25,164 bases of DNA, taken from positions 1-25,164 of the forward strand of contig CAZNRY010000038.1 in NCBI GenBank assembly GCA_964575675.1, given 5' to 3'. This stretch comes from CAZNRY01 sp964575675 (GTDB lineage: Bacteria > Eisenbacteria > RBG-16-71-46 > CAIMUX01 > VGJL01). The notes beneath the pieces were generated by a model. It searched no databases and was not told the DNA's origin. It worked only from the letters and a program-made list of their open reading frames with translations. Position numbers and translations under genes: made by a program. Below are positions 22,482 to 25,164 of the stretch, in pieces. Numbering within the stretch: position 1 is the first letter of the stretch; the number at the start of each line of letters is the position of its first letter.

Positions 22482-23182
22482 ATCCTCTCCGCCATCACCC
22501 TTCGCCGCAGCTTCACAATCGCTTCCGTCGGATTCAGGCCCTTGGGGCACGCCTCCACGCAGTTGAAAATCGTGTGGCACCGCCAAAGGCCGTGCTTGTT
22601 GTCGAGCATGTCGAGCCTCTCCGCGAGTCCTTCGTCCCTCGTGTCGAAGACGTAGCGGTACGCCTTCAAGAGGGCCGCGGGACCCAGGAATTCCTGGCTG
22701 CTCCAGTAGACCGGACATGAGGAAGTGCATGCGCCACAGAGGATACACTCCCACGTCCCGTCAATCAGCTTCCTGTCTTCCGGTGACTGCAGGCGCTCCT
22801 TGTCGGTCGGAGCTTGCTTCGAACAGATCAGATACGGCTTGATCGACTCGTGGCGAGCGAAGAAATCGTCCTGATCGACGATCAGATCCCGCAGCACGGG
22901 GAAGGCGCGGAGCGGCTCGACCGTGACCACGCTTTTCTTGCAGGCCGAGACCTGGAGCTCGCAGGCCAGGTCGTTCTTGCCGTCGATCGTCATCGCGCAG
23001 GATCCGCAGATGCCGTGGCGGCATGAGCGCCGGAAGGCGAGCGATCCGTCCTGGCGCCATTTGATCTCGCAAAGGGCGTCGAGAACCGTCCAGGCTTCCT
23101 GCACCTCGACCTCGTAGTCGTGGAACTCGCCCTGCTTCGGATCGTCCGGGTTGGTGCGCCAGATTCTGAATGTGCGTCGCAT
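22478..23182 (-). CDS. sdhB: Succinate dehydrogenase/fumarate reductase iron-sulfur subunit
   Basis: 234 residues. The [2Fe-2S] ligands are in SCRHGICGSCAM (Cys 54, 59, 62) plus Cys 74. The [4Fe-4S] ligands are in CILCGACTSSCP (Cys 146, 149, 152, 156), and the [3Fe-4S] ligands are Cys 202, 208 and 212 (CHTIFNCVEACPKGL). It passes electrons from the flavin of SdhA to the quinone site in the membrane anchor. ATG 23182-23180 has AGGAGGG six bases upstream. It follows sdhA by nine bases, and its stop overlaps the start of the PAP2 gene. Length and motif spacing are normal for the family. Confidence 0.95.
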   Translation of the reverse strand: MRRTFRIWRTNPDDPKQGEFHDYEVEVQEAWTVLDALCEIKWRQDGSLAFRRSCRHGICGSCAMTIDGKNDLACELQVSACKKSVVTVEPLRAFPVLRDLIVDQDDFFARHESIKPYLICSKQAPTDKERLQSPEDRKLIDGTWECILCGACTSSCPVYWSSQEFLGPAALLKAYRYVFDTRDEGLAERLDMLDNKHGLWRCHTIFNCVEACPKGLNPTEAIVKLRRRVMAERI

Positions 23183-23191
23183 GGCGCCCTC

Positions 23192-24943
23192 CTAGTATTT
23201 CCGCTCTTCCGGCTGGAAGTGCGTGATCGTGACGGGGCGGTAGGCGAGCCTCACGTTCCCCTTGGTATCGAGCCAGCTGAAAGTGTGTTTCAACCAGTCG
23301 GTGTCGTTGCGGCCCGGGTGATCCTTGCGCCAGTGCGCCCCGCGGCATTCCTTTCGTTCCAGGGCGCCGGTCACGATCGTGACGCTGTAGTCGAGCATGT
23401 GCCCAAGCTCTAGAGCCTCGATCAGCTCCGTGTTGCAGCGGTGGCTCTGGTCACCAACCCGGACCTTGCGATAGCGGTCCCGGAGCGAGCGAACCTCGGC
23501 GAGCTGCTTGTCCAGATCGCCCGCGTTGCGGTAGATGCCGCAACGCTCGCTCATCCCGGCCTGAAGCGTCTCGCGCAGGTCGACGGCAGGCTCGCCGCCG
23601 CCGTCCTTCGACAGGAGTTGCTCGAGCTCGGCCCGGGAAGCCCCGTCCGGATCTTCCGGCAGCGGGGGCGGCTCCTGCGGGTTCTTGCGGAGATAGTCGA
23701 CGATCGCGAGCCCCCCTCGACGGCCGTAGACCGCGCACTCGAGGGTCGAGTTCGTGCCCAGGCGATTCGCGCCATGGACGGAAACGCACGCGCACTCACC
23801 CGAAGCGAAGAGACCGGGAATCGGCGTCGCCTTCTCGTCGTTCACGACCGCCGTGTCGATCCGGGTCGGGATCCCGCCCATCGAGTAGTGGGCGGTCGGC
23901 TGGATTGGGATCGGTTGCTTCGTGCAATCGATTCCGCAGAACTTGAGCGCGAGCTCGTGGATCTGCGGCAGCACTTCGTGGATCTTCGCCGCCCCGAGGT
24001 GCGTGAGGTCGCAGTAGAGATACGGCCTCCCGCCGATCCCGCGTCCCTCGTCGATCTCGGATTGCTCGGCGCGCGAGACGACGTCGCGCGGGGCGAGCTC
24101 CATCTTCGCCTTCGCGTACTTGTCCATGAAGCGCTCGCCCTTGTCGTTGGTGAGAATGCCACCCTCGCCGCGGGCTGCCTCGGAGATCAGGATCCCGTGC
24201 GGGAAGATCCCTGTCGGATGGAACTGGACGAACTCCATGTCCTCGAGCGGAAGCCCCGCGCGCAGGATGAGCGAGAGGCCGTCGCCCGTGTTCGCATGGG
24301 CGTTCGTCGTGATCTTCCATGCGCGGGCGTAGCCGCCGGTCGCGAACATCGTGGCGCGGGCGTGGAAGAGATGGAGGCCGCCGTTCAGGATGTCCCACGC
24401 GACGACGCCAAGGCAGGCGCCGTCCTTCACGAGAAGCTGCGTCGTGTAGAACTCGCTGTAGAAACGGACCCCGCGCTTGATGCACTGCTCATAGAGGGTG
24501 TGGAGCTGGGCGTGCCCCGTGCGATCGGCCGCATAGCAGGAACGTGCGACCTCTCCCTTGCCGAAGTTGGAATAGTGCCCGCCGAAGGGACGCTGAGCGA
24601 TCTTCCCTTCAGGCGTGCGCGAGAATGGCACGCCAAGGTGCTCCATTTCGTAGATCACGGGAATCGCCTCGCGGACCAGGATCTCCTGCGCGTCTTGGTC
24701 CCCCAGGAAATCGCTCCCGCGGACCGTGTCGTAGAGATGCCACTCCCAGCGATCTTCCTGCATGTTGCCCAGCGCGGCCGAGCATCCTCCCTGCGCCGCG
24801 CCCGAGTGGGAGCGGGTAGGGAAGACTTTCGAGATCACGGCCGTGTCGAAGTGCTCGCTCGATTTCAGCGCCGCGTAGAGTCCGGCGATCCCGGCCCCGA
24901 CAACGACCACATCATGCTTGTGGCGAACGGATGGAGCGATCAT
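23192..24943 (-). CDS. sdhA: Succinate dehydrogenase/fumarate reductase flavoprotein subunit
   Basis: 583 residues. The FAD-binding loop VVVVGAGIAGLYAAL (13-27) is followed by TRSHSGAAQGG, in which His 46 is the residue that takes covalent FAD in SdhA. Later come FHPTGI of the dicarboxylate site, ANRLGTNSTLECAVYGRRG, HYSMGGI, and a C-terminal helical domain ending THFQPEERKY. It oxidises succinate to fumarate on the cytoplasmic side of complex II and passes electrons to SdhB. ATG 24943-24941 has GGAGGTGAG immediately upstream; longer frames begin at 25141 but overlap the anchor gene. The start overlaps the anchor stop (ATGA), so expression of the subunits is coupled. Confidence 0.95.
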   Translation of the reverse strand: MIAPSVRHKHDVVVVGAGIAGLYAALKSSEHFDTAVISKVFPTRSHSGAAQGGCSAALGNMQEDRWEWHLYDTVRGSDFLGDQDAQEILVREAIPVIYEMEHLGVPFSRTPEGKIAQRPFGGHYSNFGKGEVARSCYAADRTGHAQLHTLYEQCIKRGVRFYSEFYTTQLLVKDGACLGVVAWDILNGGLHLFHARATMFATGGYARAWKITTNAHANTGDGLSLILRAGLPLEDMEFVQFHPTGIFPHGILISEAARGEGGILTNDKGERFMDKYAKAKMELAPRDVVSRAEQSEIDEGRGIGGRPYLYCDLTHLGAAKIHEVLPQIHELALKFCGIDCTKQPIPIQPTAHYSMGGIPTRIDTAVVNDEKATPIPGLFASGECACVSVHGANRLGTNSTLECAVYGRRGGLAIVDYLRKNPQEPPPLPEDPDGASRAELEQLLSKDGGGEPAVDLRETLQAGMSERCGIYRNAGDLDKQLAEVRSLRDRYRKVRVGDQSHRCNTELIEALELGHMLDYSVTIVTGALERKECRGAHWRKDHPGRNDTDWLKHTFSWLDTKGNVRLAYRPVTITHFQPEERKY

Positions 24944-25164
24944 CTCACCTCCATGGGCGCACGGAACGGGAGGATCGTGATCGTTCCCAGCACCGCCAGG
25001 CCAACGCCGAGAACAAGAACCACGCACCAGATGGTGATGCGGAACCACGGCTTCTTGACCGATTCTTGAATGACGACCCAGATCCCGCGGAGGCCGTGAT
25101 AGAGAACGACCATGAGGAACGACAGGTCGATCAGTTTCCACCAGGGGCTCGCGAGACGCGAGGC
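24940..25164 (-). CDS. Succinate dehydrogenase membrane anchor (SdhD-like), C-terminal part
   Basis: The visible 74 residues hold two membrane helices (IDLSFLMVVLYHGLRGIWVV and ITIWCVVLVLGVGLAVLGTI). The first has YHGLRGIWVVIQE, matching the 'H.l.GiR.ii.d' segment that supplies a haem b ligand in SdhC/SdhD-type anchors. The gene enters from the right edge and its TGA overlaps the sdhA ATG. The remaining anchor subunit is presumably outside the window. Confidence 0.8.
   Translation of the reverse strand, partial: ASRLASPWWKLIDLSFLMVVLYHGLRGIWVVIQESVKKPWFRITIWCVVLVLGVGLAVLGTITILPFRAPMEVR

Noticed and set aside
23441..25069. 542-codon open frame on the plus strand
   Set aside because: It lies fully opposite sdhA, whose motifs are complete; long antisense frames are common in GC-rich DNA and this one has no recognisable domain.
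1..25164. CRISPR arrays, tRNA or rRNA genes, intact insertion sequences
   Set aside because: I saw no regularly spaced repeats, no cloverleaf with a TTCGA-type loop and acceptor stem, and no intact transposase; the only mobility gene is the broken serine recombinase.

Overview
The window is a GC-rich piece of a Gram-negative bacterial chromosome. A TonB-type protein, an outer-membrane porin with a haem motif, periplasmic c-type cytochromes and good Shine-Dalgarno sequences support this. The gene set (fused ADP-forming acyl-CoA synthetase, M1 peptidase, quinone-linked succinate dehydrogenase, ECF sigma factor with a large membrane partner) would fit a non-proteobacterial lineage such as Gemmatimonadota, Eisenbacteria or other FCB-like phyla. 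That placement is an inference; there is no rRNA or tRNA here to test it.

Layout. 1-5449 (minus strand): the start of a secreted M1-family peptidase, a fused ADP-forming acyl-CoA synthetase in ATP-grasp-first order, an organophosphate-type MFS transporter and an unrecognised P-loop protein. 5820-6971 (plus): a secreted CARDB-like protein behind a 370-base leader region. 7069-7838 (minus): a likely operon of a 41-residue membrane protein with an apparently leaderless promoter, an ArsR-type repressor and an FmdB-type zinc ribbon. 7941-9083 (minus): a GT4 glycosyltransferase. 9251-11295 (plus): a compact three-gene haem module, namely a small membrane protein with an HxH motif, a cytochrome c'-like protein and a porin with an N-terminal CxxCH site.

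11296-18610 is an accessory island, all on the minus strand, visibly richer in A+T than its flanks. In transcription order (right to left) it holds a Fic AMP-transferase with its promoter, a frameshifted zinc-ribbon gene, hicA-hicB toxin-antitoxin with a perfect operator palindrome, a DUF6941-like protein, a large protein with a HEPN-like RNxxxH motif, a methyltransferase fused to a PD-(D/E)XK nuclease, a SIR2-type protein, and a decayed serine recombinase that abuts the porin gene. The last four look like a defence operon with a degraded mobility gene attached.

18866-25164 returns to core-like sequence: a TonB-type protein (minus), a divergent ECF sigma factor coupled to a membrane protein that has the flanking domains of YfbK-type proteins but lacks the vWA domain, a PAP2 phosphatase, and succinate dehydrogenase B, A and part of a membrane anchor (minus; transcribed anchor-A-B-PAP2).

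The most interesting items are the HEPN-like/MTase-nuclease/SIR2 cluster with its coupled recombinase remnant, the vWA-less YfbK-like partner of the sigma factor, the haem membrane module at 9.2-11.3 kb, and a dispersed imperfect palindromic repeat at 3.1 and 21.7 kb.
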